Shown in pieces: positions 12,014 through 24,214 of a stretch of 64,000 nt of DNA. The position numbers and the translations under genes were made by a program. This stretch comes from Paraconiothyrium sp. Pb-2020 (Eukaryota > Ascomycota > Dothideomycetes > Pleosporales > Didymosphaeriaceae). The notes below the pieces were generated by a model. The model was given only the letters and a program-made list of their open reading frames with translations, did not search any database and had not been told where the DNA came from. The stretch covers positions 1,645,768-1,709,767 of the forward strand of contig JAJUBI010000007.1 in the NCBI GenBank assembly GCA_022419385.1. Reading direction: 5' to 3'. Position 1 is the stretch's first letter, and each line of letters starts with the position of its first letter.

Positions 12014-13763
12014 ATGCGGCTTTTGATTCCCACTGCTCTTGCTTCGCTTCTGCAAGTCTGCTTTGCAGCAAATGCGGCGGATTGGCGGTCTAGATCTATC
12101 TACCAGGTCTTCACGGACCGGTAAGTTCAAGCCCGCGTCAGGTTCCCAGCACACAAACTTCAGTAATTGTATGCTCAAAGTTTCCCCATGCCTGGTTCTG
12201 GCTCTGTTTGGACCATTTCCAGTGGCTGATCCTCACAGTCTATGCAAAGACAGCGCACAGGACTCACATCTGTCCGCATTCCAGGCTGACTACTCTACAG
12301 CTTCTCACGAACAGATGGCAGCACAATAGCGCCTTGCAATGTTGCGAACAATATGTACTGCGGAGGCACCTGGAAAGGTGTCGAGACCAAGCTCGACTAC
12401 ATCAAGAACATGGGCTTCACAGCTGTAAGCGCTGCCGTCTCATATACAACAACCTTAACTTACCATGTATGATAGGTGTGGATATCCCCCATCACAGAAC
12501 AAGTGGTTAATGCCTACCACGGCTACTACCAGACCGACCTCTACTCAGTGAATTCAAGGTTCGGCACCGCAGAAGATCTCAAATCTTTAGCGTCAGCACT
12601 ACATTCGAGGGGCATGTATCTCATGGTCGACGTCGTGCCCAATCATATGGCCTTCCCCGGATGTCCTGACAAAGTTGACTATGGTCACTTGAAAACCTTC
12701 AACCATCCCGATCATTTCCACAGCTACTGTCCAATAAACAACATGACAAACCAGACCGAGGTCGAGGACTGCTGGCTCGGTGACTGCAGTATGGCGATGC
12801 CGGACATCAAGACTGAGAACACGCAAGTGGCGGGCGAAATGAACGCGTGGATCAAAACGCTGGTATCGAGCTACAACATCGACGGACTGCGCATCGACAG
12901 CGTCAAGAACGTGAACAAGGACTTCTTCCCATCGTTCTGTCAGAGTGCGGGCGTCTTCTGCATGGGCGAGGTGTCAGAGGGAGAGGCGAACTACACATAT
13001 CCATACCAGTCGTACATGGATTCAGTGCTGGACTATCCGCTCTATTATGCTATCACGCGTGTGTTCCAGCAGCAGAGCAACATGTCGGATTTGGTAGTTG
13101 GGCTGGCCGCGTGCACAAAGAACGGTGAGACGGGGTGCAAGGATCCAACACTGTTGGGAACCTTCTTTGAGAATCATGATAACCCGCGGTTTGCGTATAC
13201 CACTCAAGATCTTAATCTCGTCAAGAATGCACTGGCGTTCACGTTGTTGGCCGATGGTATTCCGATCGTGTACCAAGGCCAGGAGCAGCATTACGCTGGC
13301 GGCGACGACCCTGGGTGTCGCGAGGCGCTGTGGTTATCCGAGTAGGTCTCTTGCTCTCTCATACAAAGGACTGATAACGCTGACATTGAACAGATTTAAC
13401 ACCACGTCTCCTCTTTACAAGCACATCGCTTCTCTCAACAACCTCCGCAATCACGTCGCCGCCCACCGCTCCACTTACCTCGGCTACCAAATGAGCGTCC
13501 TCGCATATACTGCAACGGAGTTACAGCTTCGCAAAGATGCTATCCGCATCATATTGAGCAACCAGGGCGAGAAGGCACCGGCTTGGACGCTGAAGACGCA
13601 GGGGATGGAGTTTGAGATGGGAAAGACAGTGGTGGATGTGCTGGGCTGCGCGAAGTATGGCGTAGACGGTAACGGTGACGTTGACGTCAAGATGGAAGCG
13701 GGCAAACCGGTTGTGCTGGTTGATGATGGCGCGCTGGGTGGGAGCTCATTATGTGGGTATTAA
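12014..13763 (+). CDS. Secreted alpha-amylase, GH13 (Taka-amylase type)
   Basis: This enzyme hydrolyses internal alpha-1,4 bonds of starch and glycogen outside the cell. The exons are 12014-12120, 12301-12424, 12476-13341 and 13394-13763, giving 488 aa, close to the roughly 500 of fungal Taka-type amylases. The start [21 protein letters not shown] is a good signal peptide, followed by the family's [16 protein letters not shown]. The conserved GH13 regions are all present: VDVVPNH (about 128), [10 protein letters not shown] with the nucleophile Asp218, MGEV with acid/base Glu242, and [10 protein letters not shown] with Asp312. NGT/NMS/NYT sequons suggest N-glycosylation. Intron 1 is long (180 nt) and joins DR to FSRTDGST. 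The C-terminal beta-domain is short and there is no starch-binding domain. The gene is intact and stands alone, without a neighbouring glucosidase or AmyR gene in the window. Confidence 0.93.
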
Positions 13764-15223
13764 TTGGCGCATGGGAGCATTGGTGATGTTGCGGGTCGGC
13801 TGTAGTTTTCTCTTCTTTAGGTTGGACACACCGTAGTGCGTGCAATGCAGATGTTCACGCAAATTCCATGTACGACAATGTGAGATAAGGATGCGATTAC
13901 TGGAGCCAGGAAGAGTCGTGATGTTGAGCCATGTTCTCTCTTTTTGCCCTTTTTCTCTCTCTTTCTATTTCCTTGGTATGACTTGTATTCATCACACGCA
14001 CAAGTAAGTAGCCTTACTTATTTGTTGATTGATAAGTGGATTTCAGGATGAATTCCAATATTTAGCATGGTAAACTCCCATTTGCGAGCCACCCACGGGC
14101 GATTACGAGGTAAAATCAGAGTTTAGTGTACGGCTGTACACAGTGGTTCATAAGCGGTGCTAAATGCGGACGAGTAGAGTCAAGCTTAGTGCGATCTAAC
14201 ACGTAGGAAGGATCACACGACACCTTGTATTAACCAATCAAGTCTTTTACAGTAGCTTTGCAGATAGATATGTGCATATACACGCTGGAGCCCTTTTTAA
14301 GCCGAAACAAGAGAAAAAGGTGGACATGCCACCCTTGCCTCAGCTTGTCCGTCCGATCTCATACCTAGCCTCAGTCACCGTTGGGATCTGGTATTCAATA
14401 ATGGTCCGATGACACATAGAGCTCTCATGTTACCTATCCATGTTTCTGAAGAAGTGAAGTTATTGCCACAGGAGACGAGTATTTTGAACTGGGAGGTGTC
14501 TGAGCGTTTGTGCAAGATACCGCGATACGCTCCCATCACGTATTGACGGGTATGATATACCTATGGTATCAGAACGTATGTTATCTGCGCAATAGTCCTT
14601 AAGTTGTTTCAGGGTACACCAGAGAGGATAGCAGTCCCTGTCCATTTGCTGACCGTTGATCACACAAAGCATATCCATTCTCCCGGTACATTTGGTCGAC
14701 TGGTGCCTTAGGACCGATATCCCTCTTTCTGATTCTAGGAGGTTGCACTTCGGCGATAACGTGAGTGTCTTTCTGTGGCATATCACACCATGCATACCCA
14801 CAGACAGAAGACGCAGTTGTACTTCTCGTCGCAATCACACCTATCATTTTCTCAGAACTCTCAGTTCACACAATCAGATATGCTTCGATACTCTCGTGGG
14901 CGCCATGCTTGCAACTCTCACCCCGCAATCCTGACCGTGCTTATACCATACACCCCGCGATATCAGGTACAAGTTGATGCAACGGATTCACCTGCAAGTC
15001 ACCGCAGGACACATCATTGGTCTACAACTCGCCGCCGTGCTGAGAGCAAACGCACTAGCGCGCCTGTCGAGAGTAGAAAAAGCTACTGTCACCTACGTCG
15101 TAGACTCTCCCTCCGCCACTTCAGCTGTCAGCAACCTGCGCACTATCCAAGCTATTCCTTCGCCTTTCCCTTGTTGTTCACTACTGCATTGCCTCCTTGG
15201 CCTGCCCACTACGTGCAGCCGCC
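13764..15223. other. Intergenic, no supported gene
   Basis: This covers the amylase 3' flank and the 5' flank of the broken family member. A 248-codon open frame at 14775-15521 overlaps the first exon of that family member in another frame and is not credible as a gene. A pyrimidine-rich run lies at about 13930-13975. I see no RNA gene or repeat. Confidence 0.4.
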
Positions 15224-16790
15224 ATGTTCAATCTCTCTCGCGCACGCCAGTCGGAGTTGGAGCTTGCTGCTGAGGAACACGAAGACAACCTCCCTCAGCT
15301 TAGGCTACAATGGCAGTATCTCACTGAGATGCTTGACGTCAAGCTTGCCAAAGTCCCCGCGCAAGTGTTCGTTGATGGACGCAAACCCACGTAAGTTGAC
15401 TCTGCTTCTCTGGAGGTCTAGGCAGACATTAGCTGACCCGCTGGAGGATTCACGACATCGTAACTTGCGGGTATACTCGCCTCGACCGCAACTTCAAGGG
15501 CATCACCTACAAGCACCCTGACGTGTGTTTCCCGGCGCACATTCCGAGGCTCTCCACCATTGACGACCTTTTCGAGCAGTACGACGACATCGCAGCCGAC
15601 AATTTCAAGCCACGCAAGCTCGACGGACATGGTCGAGCCGCTAAAGTTGTTTGGTACTGGCAACTCGACCAAGGCCACTCCTTGTCGCGAACACACCCCC
15701 AAGTCATGGCGAACGTCCTACTAGCGATCATGGTTCGACGCGAAGGAAACCTAAGCTATGACATGTCTGTTTGGAGCACCCAGCTCATTGCAGCGTTCAC
15801 GTATTACAACTTTCGTAGGCCAGAGACAGGCCCAACCGAACTCTTCCTTCAGACTTAGCGAAACAGCAATTGGGATCTCATCAAGTTTGGCAAGACAAAA
15901 ATCAAGCTGATCAAGATTAAGCTGGCCAAGCTGAGAGCTACCATCCCGAAGACGCGCGCGGAAGCTCGGGAATTCCTGCATCGCCACATAGAAGAGGCAA
16001 CCGAAAATCCAAATGACGACAGCCTCTGCGCCAGTTGGTTCTTCCTGGAGTGGGAGTGGGAGATGGACGAATGTGATAGAGAGGCGAAGGCGATCGTTTA
16101 CGCGGACACCGACGCTCTGATTGTTGCCTTCTCTGTGGCCGGCGTCCACCACGATGCAAGCTACCCTCGAATATATCGGTGCTTTCCACAAGTTTTGCGG
16201 CCACCACCCTTAGGAGCAAAGTGGAGATTCATAACTATTTCACATGTCTGGTGAATCCTAATTACTGTATAAGGGGCTCTATTGGCTGCCTACCGTTGGA
16301 AGAGGTAAAATGGGACTGAATATAGCTTAACTACCGTTGGGTAGCCAATAGAGACTCATATATAGTAATTAGAATTAACCAGACATGTGAAATAGTCAAG
16401 AATCTCCACTTTGCTCCCAAGGGCGGTGGCCGCAAAACTTTGGAAATGATAATATGATACCTATGGTAGTCTTCGAGCTCCCACTTACAATCTCAGATGC
16501 CTGCCTACTTCACCGCCACTCACCTCGAAAGACCCTTGGTGAAGGCACTGGCAGCGCTGATCAGGAAGGGGCTCGACCGTCCGTGGAACCATAACCCTGA
16601 GCCGGAACCCGTTCGCGTCCCGTGGTTGGATCCAGAGATTGCGCTACGTGCAATCTTCAGCGATGGCCTCGATGATATCTTTGCTGGGCTGAACCTTTCC
16701 GAGGAGGCCCCAGCCACCGAAGCCCCAACCGTAGAAGCTTCAAACACCGGGCCGCCCATGCCCTTCATCGAGGAAGACCGGCAGGCCTAG
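15224..16790 (+). pseudogene. Broken paralogue of the 526-1691 gene (in-frame stop, element in intron 2)
   Basis: The protein similarity to the gene at 526-1691 runs end to end. Exons 15224-15390, 15447-16155 and 16497-16790 would give 389 codons. Intron 1 (15391-15446) interrupts the Thr codon of KPT|I(H/D)DI exactly as in the other gene. The core VWYWQLDQGHSLSRTHPQVMAN matches the paralogue. At 15856-15858 a TAG stands where the paralogue has Trp (FLKHW... against FLQT*...), and coding-like similarity continues after it (NWDLIKFGK against KFDLITFSN). Intron 2 appears to start with a GC donor (GAT|GCAAGC) at 16156 and to end at 16496. It holds the palindromic element 16183-16446. Exon 3 resumes with MPAYFTATHL and VPWLDP. 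TGG to TAG is a TpG to TpA change, as RIP produces, but only one such hit breaks the frame. Stop-codon bypass or a sequencing error is the alternative. Confidence 0.8.
16183..16446. mobile_element. MITE-like palindromic element inside an intron
   Basis: Two inverted arms of about 108 bases, 16183-16290 and 16339-16446, match at roughly 85-90 percent by eye with nearly all differences being transitions or single indels. They flank a spacer of about 48 bases. The outer ends read tttccacaagttttgcggcc on the left and its near complement on the right. The element has no coding capacity. The paralogous gene at 727-774 has a 48-nt intron at this position without it, so it is a true insertion. Sequence on both sides of the element still resembles the paralogue's intron. 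I could not define a target-site duplication, so the transposase superfamily cannot be assigned. In RNA the arms would form a long hairpin. Confidence 0.75.
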
Positions 16791-18443
16791 TGGTTTGATG
16801 GATCATGGTAGGAGTCATACCAGAACTTAGTTCAGTTATGGCGTTCGCTGGCAGGTTCGCGGGTTTTCGAGATGAAAATGTCTGTGAATGGACTGGCCTT
16901 CGGACCACGAGATGCATCGGATAGGCGTTGTAATGCAGCACTTGCATTTCGTAGTGTAGATGTACAAATTACTAAAGATCAGAATGAAACTTGCTGTTAC
17001 TTGAACTCCATGGTGCATTATGTTCTATCTTACCTGCATACACATGCAGACTATGAGCAATACAGACTACGCTCTCCACTTTAGAACTCTACATCATTAC
17101 GCGATTGACTTTCGACCGTCCTAATAGGAGCCGAATAAGCTGTTGAGTTATAAACAGCTATACTGACATAGTGGTTAAATGGATGAATCTTATTAGAGTT
17201 GCTAGCAGCATGGACATGGTGTAATTGTGGAGTAGAATGCACCAGCTCGCGATGTAACAAGTCCACGTCCTCACGGGACGAAGCATGAGCCAGTCGTTTA
17301 AGAGGTGCATAGTCATGTGAGTTACACCAGGACCGGCTTCCGACATATGTGCGTCCTCAGAGTGTTGTCAGAAACGAGCATACCGACTGGAGTCCGCGGT
17401 TTGTTGAACAAAGTGGCACCAGCTCTTGATCTTAACCTAAACATCACACCCTCACACAAGCAACTATCCACCATCTATTCTACAACGGGATAAGCCCAAG
17501 AGTTCTATCAGGATATGCTGCAGCTTGATGGCCTATTATAGCAGCTTTCTAGGCTTTCTAGGCCATCGCATTGCGTTTGGAAACCGTCACATCATGCTAC
17601 TGAGGTCTTCATCCTCGCGACCAATTATTCATATTTCAATAACAGATTGTGCGGTCCTACGAGGTATATCATGATATGCCGACGCAGTGATGCAACTGCG
17701 TAACTTCGCCGGACCAGTAAACCTTGTTGTTGGTAGTGAACTTGACGGAAGTGATGAAGTGCGACTTCTAACCTGACATCTACGCCCTTATGCAACCGAT
17801 CAACAAGCGTACTATTGAGAGATGTGTAGGGCCTTGAATTATACCTAGGTATACCAGTACACCGGCCCAATATTGCGGCCCTGGCCCATTTCCATTTCGC
17901 CGCGTTCACATTCGACGATGACAGCACCACAACATAAGATGTTACACCCTCACACGTCCAACTTCCCAACAAATTGTCCACAGTTTTATCAGAACACTAG
18001 TTATATCAAAGCATACTGTAGTTGCAGCATGGTCTTGCAAAGCCACTCGCTTTCGATTTGCGTCATGGCGGGACTTAGCGGGTTCGCATCCTATCGAAAC
18101 ATCTCTATCATACTGTACTATATATACCAACTCCACCCAGTGCACACGCAGCACAACCCATGCAACGAACAATCTGAACTATGGATACGCTATGTCAATG
18201 GCTAAGTCGAATTACATGTTCTTCAAGATTAGGCCCAACATGAAGATGCCCAAGGATACTCGAACGTCGGATGAAATGGCAAGGAAAAGACAAAGCAGAC
18301 CGGATCAGCAAGGAAATCAAAATGAACGCCAGTCGCAATGCTAAAAGGACACGAAGCACGCGAGGAGAGTTCACAGATATGACAGACTTCGGGCGCAAGC
18401 ATCGTACATTCCAATATACGGCTTAGAAGGATAGGAAAATCTG
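16791..18443. other. Intergenic, no supported gene
   Basis: AT-richer sequence lies between the broken family member and the phospholipase D gene. Only short open frames occur on both strands. A short perfect palindrome at 17527-17567 is listed separately. The phrase acaccctcacac occurs near 17446 and again near 17943 with loosely similar flanks, possibly a decayed repeat. Nothing else is supported. Confidence 0.4.
17527..17567. repeat. Short inverted repeat (9-bp stem)
   Basis: The sequence gatggccta at 17527-17535 is answered by taggccatc at 17559-17567, a perfect 9-bp stem with a 23-base loop. The loop itself contains a repeated tttctagg unit. It could be a remnant of a small palindromic element or chance. 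Confidence 0.35.
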
Positions 18444-21400
18444 TCAGTTGCTATAAGACTGTTAGCATCTGTTCGTTAACATTGAGGCCGGTCGACTTAC
18501 TAGATTTCCAGAGGCGCAATCTGGTCGACGGAATAGAGCCACCCGCCATTGCTCTCTTCTGCCTCCAGCCACTCATACGGCCAGACTACGAGATGGCCCT
18601 GTACAAGGTCGAGCAGCTTCTTTGCGTCCTCCTTGTCGAGTAATTTCTCCGCGTCGCCGGCATGGAACGCTCGGGCACTGCTCTTTGTTGTTGCGCGGCG
18701 CCGCGAGCGCTTGCTGCCCATAGTGCTGGCATGCTGACGCGAGGGCACGCCATCGCGCTGCGGTTCCGAGATAGTCACGGTGCGTGCGCGTCCAGTTGCG
18801 AAGTCATTGGTTGCCGTGGTACTTTCAGGTTCGGGAGGCGGAGGAGGGAATGTGAATGTTTGCGCTGGTGGAGCCGGGTTCATGGGAGAGACAACGGGAA
18901 CATCGTCGTTGGTGCTGGTGCGCATCGCGAGCTTCTCGTCAATCTCGCCGTTAGCATGGGTGTCCACACGGAGCGAAAGATTCTGTCTCTTCTCCTGGTC
19001 TTGCGCCCATTCCTCGACCTTGCCAAGCTGGTTGCCGTCATCACGGGAGTCTCTTGACATCTTCTCATTCAGCTTCTCGCCCAACATTTCAGCTGCTCTG
19101 ATGGTGTTACCAGGTACAGCAACAAGCTTCTCGGCCGTTGTACTGACAGAGCCAGCACCTGGCGGTCCAGTTTTGCCAGGGGATTCTTGCTGTTTACGGG
19201 TGGTCGACTTGCCTCCGCCTTGAGCTTGACTAAAGCGCTCGGAAAAGGCGGCGTATTCCTTGTATTCTTTCCATGTCTTGACCTCATTGTCGGGCATGCA
19301 ACGGAAGACTTGTCGGAAAAGCTTGGTATTGTTTTCTGCAGCAGCGTGCCAGATGTCGAGGTAAAAGGCATCGTTCAGTGGGTCGCGCATGCAGTCCTCG
19401 GTGACAATAGGTCGCCGCATCTCAGAGAGGAGAGGATTGATGATAGACGATGATTCGTAACTGAAGGTGCGCTGCAAAGGGGGGCCACCGATATCGGTAT
19501 CGTCTAGTACAGGCAGGGAGGGTAACTGGCTGAGCTGAGGAAGGCCAAGCTGCCTGGTATCCATACGCGGCAATTTTGGTGGAGGCAGGCCAGCGTACCC
19601 CTCAGGAACGCTGCTGTGCGCTGTCGTTCTGCTGGTCGCAGTGTTGCTGCGACCTCGTCTCGTCGAGCTTTTCTTTGGCGTTTGCCCCACGCCCTCAGCC
19701 GCGATATCGTTGGCCAAAATCTCTTCTCCCTTGTCATTGACATACGAATCACGAGCACGCGAGATGCTCGGATGCCTATGCTCAATCTCGCGCATATGAT
19801 CTGCACCTTCGCCGCGGACGTCCTTCTGATGTGCTGGATTGTTCGACACTCTGGCGTCGGCCGTGGGCTTCTTGTTGGGTTTCAAGTGCGGGTTGTTTTC
19901 TTGTTCCCAGTCAATGTCATGGTTGAAGCTGTGAAGCTTCTCAGCCCGGGTTATCAAATCATCTTCCAGTCGATGCTTATTCTCTGTCAGCTTTTGTTCC
20001 GTCTCGCGGTCCATGGTCGGAGACGAAGGTACAGAAGACTCGCTATGAAAACCGGCGCTATCAGCTTCAGAATGGCGGCTCTCCCACTCTTCTGCAAAAA
20101 TGTGATCGACATCGATACCCAGATGCTCTCGCATGAGACGCATGCGAAGCGTGTGAGGGAATTTACCAACTTTGTAGGGTTCGCCGGCCATGTAGGAATC
20201 AAGTACTTCAGTGTCGCGTACCACAGCTGCAACTTCAGAGTCGCGGGAGCCGAGCATGGAGCGCTCGTTGATGTTTGCAGATCCGATGATAGCGACACGA
20301 TCATCAACGACCATGCACTTCGCGTGAATATAAAGCTGCTCTGTGACGAGAGACTTCTGCGGACCGATCTCTCCCCAAGCCCTCAAAGCGTAGAATTGGA
20401 TGTAGTCTTCGGGTTCAATGCCAGCTGCACGTAGACGGCCAAAGATGGACGTTTCGCCGCGGCATATACTACGGTACTGGCACGTCATGATCAAACGGAC
20501 ACTGCTTCCTTCCTGCTGGTCGACGGTATTTTGAAAACCTGGCATTAGTGGAATGACGATGCATGCTCTCCAATCCTCTTGATTCTTATGCGCACGTTTG
20601 ATACGATCCACAATAGCATCACTAATCTTGTTCTCGATCTTCGCGCCTAGAACCTCGCAGCTGCTAATGTAGAACTGATTTTCGATATAGACAAAGTGCT
20701 CCGAAGTTGATATCATCTGCACGTAGGCGTTCATGATACTGTGCTCGGTCTTGTTGGGTGTTCCTAGTGACCAAGATGTGGCTGAACGAAGAATTTGCAC
20801 CTCGCACGTTCCATCGAGACCAAGAGCTTTGATGTCGGCAGGATCAAAGTCTGGTGGTGGAAGTAAGAATGGAGTTGGGCGGGAAGGCTTTCGTTGCCGT
20901 AACAAGTAGTTCCAGCGTTGAACAAAATGGCGAGTCAGATCTCGAGCAGGTTGACCAACGATTTGCATACCAATGTCGTGCCAGGGCATTCGCGGGATTT
21001 TGCTTCGATCGTACATCTCCTCGTAGGGCTTGTCGAGATTGAAAAAGTCTTGAACCCTAGGGTTGGAGTAGTCTTTCCCAGGCCAAAGCTGGCAGTGGTC
21101 GGCATCTTTAGGATTATCATCTAGTTCAAATCCAGTCAACTTATCGTCGGTGACCACATGTTGAGGTGTATCCCATCGGCCAAAGCAGAGATCAACGCCA
21201 CCGCAGAAGGCGATGGTATGGTCAACCACGCAAATCTTCTCATGGTGGGCCCAGAAGAAGGTATTCTGTCTGATTTGGTTTGGCGATCGCTGGACAAAAA
21301 CGTTCGGGTGTAGGTCTAGCAACGAGTATTTCGAGTATTCAGAATCGATGGGGATGGCCGTATTGATGTTGCGGTACATGATGACAAAGACCTTTACACC

Positions 21401-24214
21401 CTCTTGCGCTTTCCGTTGTAAGAGACGGTCAAGTCTCCATTTCTGACTGATGGCAGGCGGTCGTCGCATGTATAGTTCCGGGCTCAACCACCAATCGTGG
21501 ATATAAATAACGTCCTTAGCCATACTTATTGCGCGGGAAACATTCCACATGTAGTCGCGACCGTCTACCAGCCACTGCGCGTAAATGCCTTTGCGGACTG
21601 GCGCAAAACTTTGGAAGCGATGTGGGTTGTTCCATTCGGTGTTGGTCGACATAAAGCGAATAGAATCCTCGAACTGCTTGAGTTGCCTCTCGTTTCTAGC
21701 AAGCAACTTCATCTTGCGCTCCGAGTTCCTCAACCGCAAAAGATGGTGTCCAGTTGCCGATGCCTTCGCTTCACTAGCAATATGCCGAGCCTTCTTTTCC
21801 CGTAGACTTCTCCCTTTGTCGTCAATAGTGAAGTCAGAATCGACGAGGAATACGTCATAAACGTTCATCTCTTCCGGTGAATCGACGCAAACGATGTAAC
21901 TGTGTCGCACGAGAAACCACTTGGGGGAGTGTCGCGTCATGAAAGGTGTTGGGGTCCACTTCTTCCTAGCATCGACACCTTTGGAAGACTGGATCATCAT
22001 GAGGCCTTCCTTTCCATGATAGCCACCTTCAGCAGCTAATCGCACGCCCAAAGCGGACAACTCCAGAAACTTGCATAAGCGGTTGCTTTCGGGTCGGAAG
22101 ATCAGGTAGGTGATGAGCTCCTTCAGGTACCTTTCCAGCTTCTTCCGTTGCCTCTCCTGGTAAGCTTGCTGCCTGTTGTGCTGGGGCACTCCGACGGCCC
22201 CTGCGAAGCTGCCTTGTCTGACGGCCAACTGGCCGATAAAGCTGCCATTCTGCTCGGGACTACCGATGCTGGATTTGCGACGCGCAAGACCAAGGCTGGA
22301 CTTCAGTCGATTCGGTTTACCAGGACGATCGGTTTCGTTCCCTTCTGCCTCCTCGTCTTCTTTGTCCTCTTCCTCTTCTTCTTCGTTCAAGATACCGTAG
22401 CCTCGCCACCCGCGCAGATAAGGAATTGCACTGCGAGGGAAGCGAGGGAGTTTCGGGGCGTGATCATCTTTCTCAGGGTCTTTCTCCTCAGACTTCTCCT
22501 TGCCTTTCGCAGTGAGGTCCTTTTTCGCATCCTTTTTCTTTGCGTCCCGGTTCAGGAACGAATTCTGTTTTTCTTGGAGCTTGAACTTCAAATGCAAATT
22601 GGCAAAGTCCCTGACGGATCGCTTTATGACCCACTTCATGCGAGTGAGCCCACTGCCGTATTCCAGTTCGATCTTGAGGTTGATGTGACGGTTTTCTGGT
22701 TTGTCTTCCCTACCCTCCTTCGATTCCAGCTGTTCCGAGTCGATGATGGACACCTTCAGCTGCTCAAGCAAAATAGGCACGCGCTTCCGGTCGTGCTCAT
22801 CGCGCTGGAACATACTTGCAAGAAACAAGGCAGCTGGTGCACCGGCCAACAGTTCAGCCATGAGCTCAGCGGATTTGGCGTGGTCCACCTGGCGGTCGGT
22901 GGCCTTTGCGCTCTTTGCAAATACCCTAAGACTGTTCTTGATCTGCTTCCATTTTTGAGCGCTGAGACTTGAGGTACGCTCGCTTCGTAACCGCCAGGGT
23001 GATGGCTGAGGCCCTTCATTGCTGCCCCCGCCGAACGCTGTCAGTCTGCGCAGATGACTTGGCCGTCTTTCACCGTCTTCCCCTTCGGTGTCGTGGCGGC
23101 GAAGACCACCATAAGAAAGTCCTCTTGCACTGTGCAAGCCCCGCGTCCAGGCATTCTCCTTGGCCAAACGATCTCGGCCTTCATCTTCGGACACACCTTG
23201 CCTATGCTCAGGGATATCGCTCATGGTGCCGCGACGCATGAAGTTTGGCCGGTGCACATGGCTCGCGGTGGGCGTGATGTTGGGCGAATCGCGGTCGCGC
23301 GAAGAGAAAGTGGTGTGTCGAGGAGTCGTAGGTGCTGTCTGCGCGCCTTCTCCGCTATCGTCGAACCAGCGCCGGCTCTTCCTTCTTCTTCTGGGCGGCC
23401 GTGAAGGTCCCTCTCCCGCGCTCTCCTCAGCATCGGCGTCAGCCTCGCTATCGTGTCCGTCAAAGCGAAACTCATCTCGCTCAGACGCAGGTGAAAGCTG
23501 GCCGCGAGGCGAACTCTCATGCAACGAGCTGGCACCAGTGAAGCCACTCAAGCTTCGCCCATGCCCTTGGAGACCCATCGGATTAGCTGCCAATGCCTTC
23601 AGCTTGGTCATGAGAGAAGATCCCTGCCGCTCGCGCTCCTTGCCCTTTCCGTCTACATCCTCTTCCCATGACTGCTGCCGTGAGTGCGCATTCTGTTGCT
23701 CGTCATTGAAGGTGGTGTTCCTGGCGAATTGCACACTTCGACGTCCTTTCGGCGCCGCATCAGATTCATCGCCTTCGACTGTTCCTCGTCTTGAGATGGG
23801 GGCAAATGTGTGTTGTGGCAGGCTTGGAGAACCATTTAAGTGCCGAGCTGGAGACGGAGATTCCTTGACGCTTGAAGGGCGGTTCACGAGCTCGTTCGTA
23901 GGGTGCGGCTTCAGGGCTGTAGTAGTAGTGTTGAAAGGAAACTCGTCGGGTTCCTCTGCTGAGAGAGGTTCGCCGGTAGGGGCAGAGCGCGTTATGACGG
24001 GCGCCCCATTCGGACTCGCGGTCGGCGTGTGTTTCGTTTCATTCGTGGTGATGGGGTTGCGTAAGGAAGAGCCCCGTAGCGGGAAGCGCGACCGGGCGGC
24101 GTCAGTTGATAGAGTCGACTTGTCGTTCACAGCGCTACCGTTTTGCCTTGCTGGAGAGTTGGAGCGCGGGCTTGGGCCAAGCGGAGAGATGCCGGACTCG
24201 GGGGTGTCGCCCAT
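18444..24214 (-). CDS. Phospholipase D1 (Spo14 type), PX-PH-HKD-HKD
   Basis: This enzyme hydrolyses phosphatidylcholine to phosphatidic acid and choline at membranes, with roles in vesicle traffic and development in fungi. One exon, 24214-18501, encodes 1904 aa if the TAG at 18502-18500 is used. That TAG overlaps a GTAAGT donor. Splicing 18500-18451 (50 nt, GCTAACA branch site, TATAG acceptor) would instead end the protein ...LEIYN at TGA 18446-18444, the version chosen here (1906 aa). Residues 1-430 are disordered, rich in Ser, Pro and Arg. A PX-like region lies at about 510-610, split by a charged insert, and a PH-like region at about 760-880. The two catalytic motifs are HEKICVVD (about 991) with GGVDLCFGRWD, and HAKCMVVD (about 1296) with GSANINERS. 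The C-terminal 500 residues contain further low-complexity sequence. The length agrees with filamentous-fungal orthologues. Confidence 0.93.

Noticed and set aside
14775..15521. 248-codon plus-strand open frame
   Set aside because: It overlaps the first exon of the broken family member in another frame and has a Ser/His/Arg-rich, random look.
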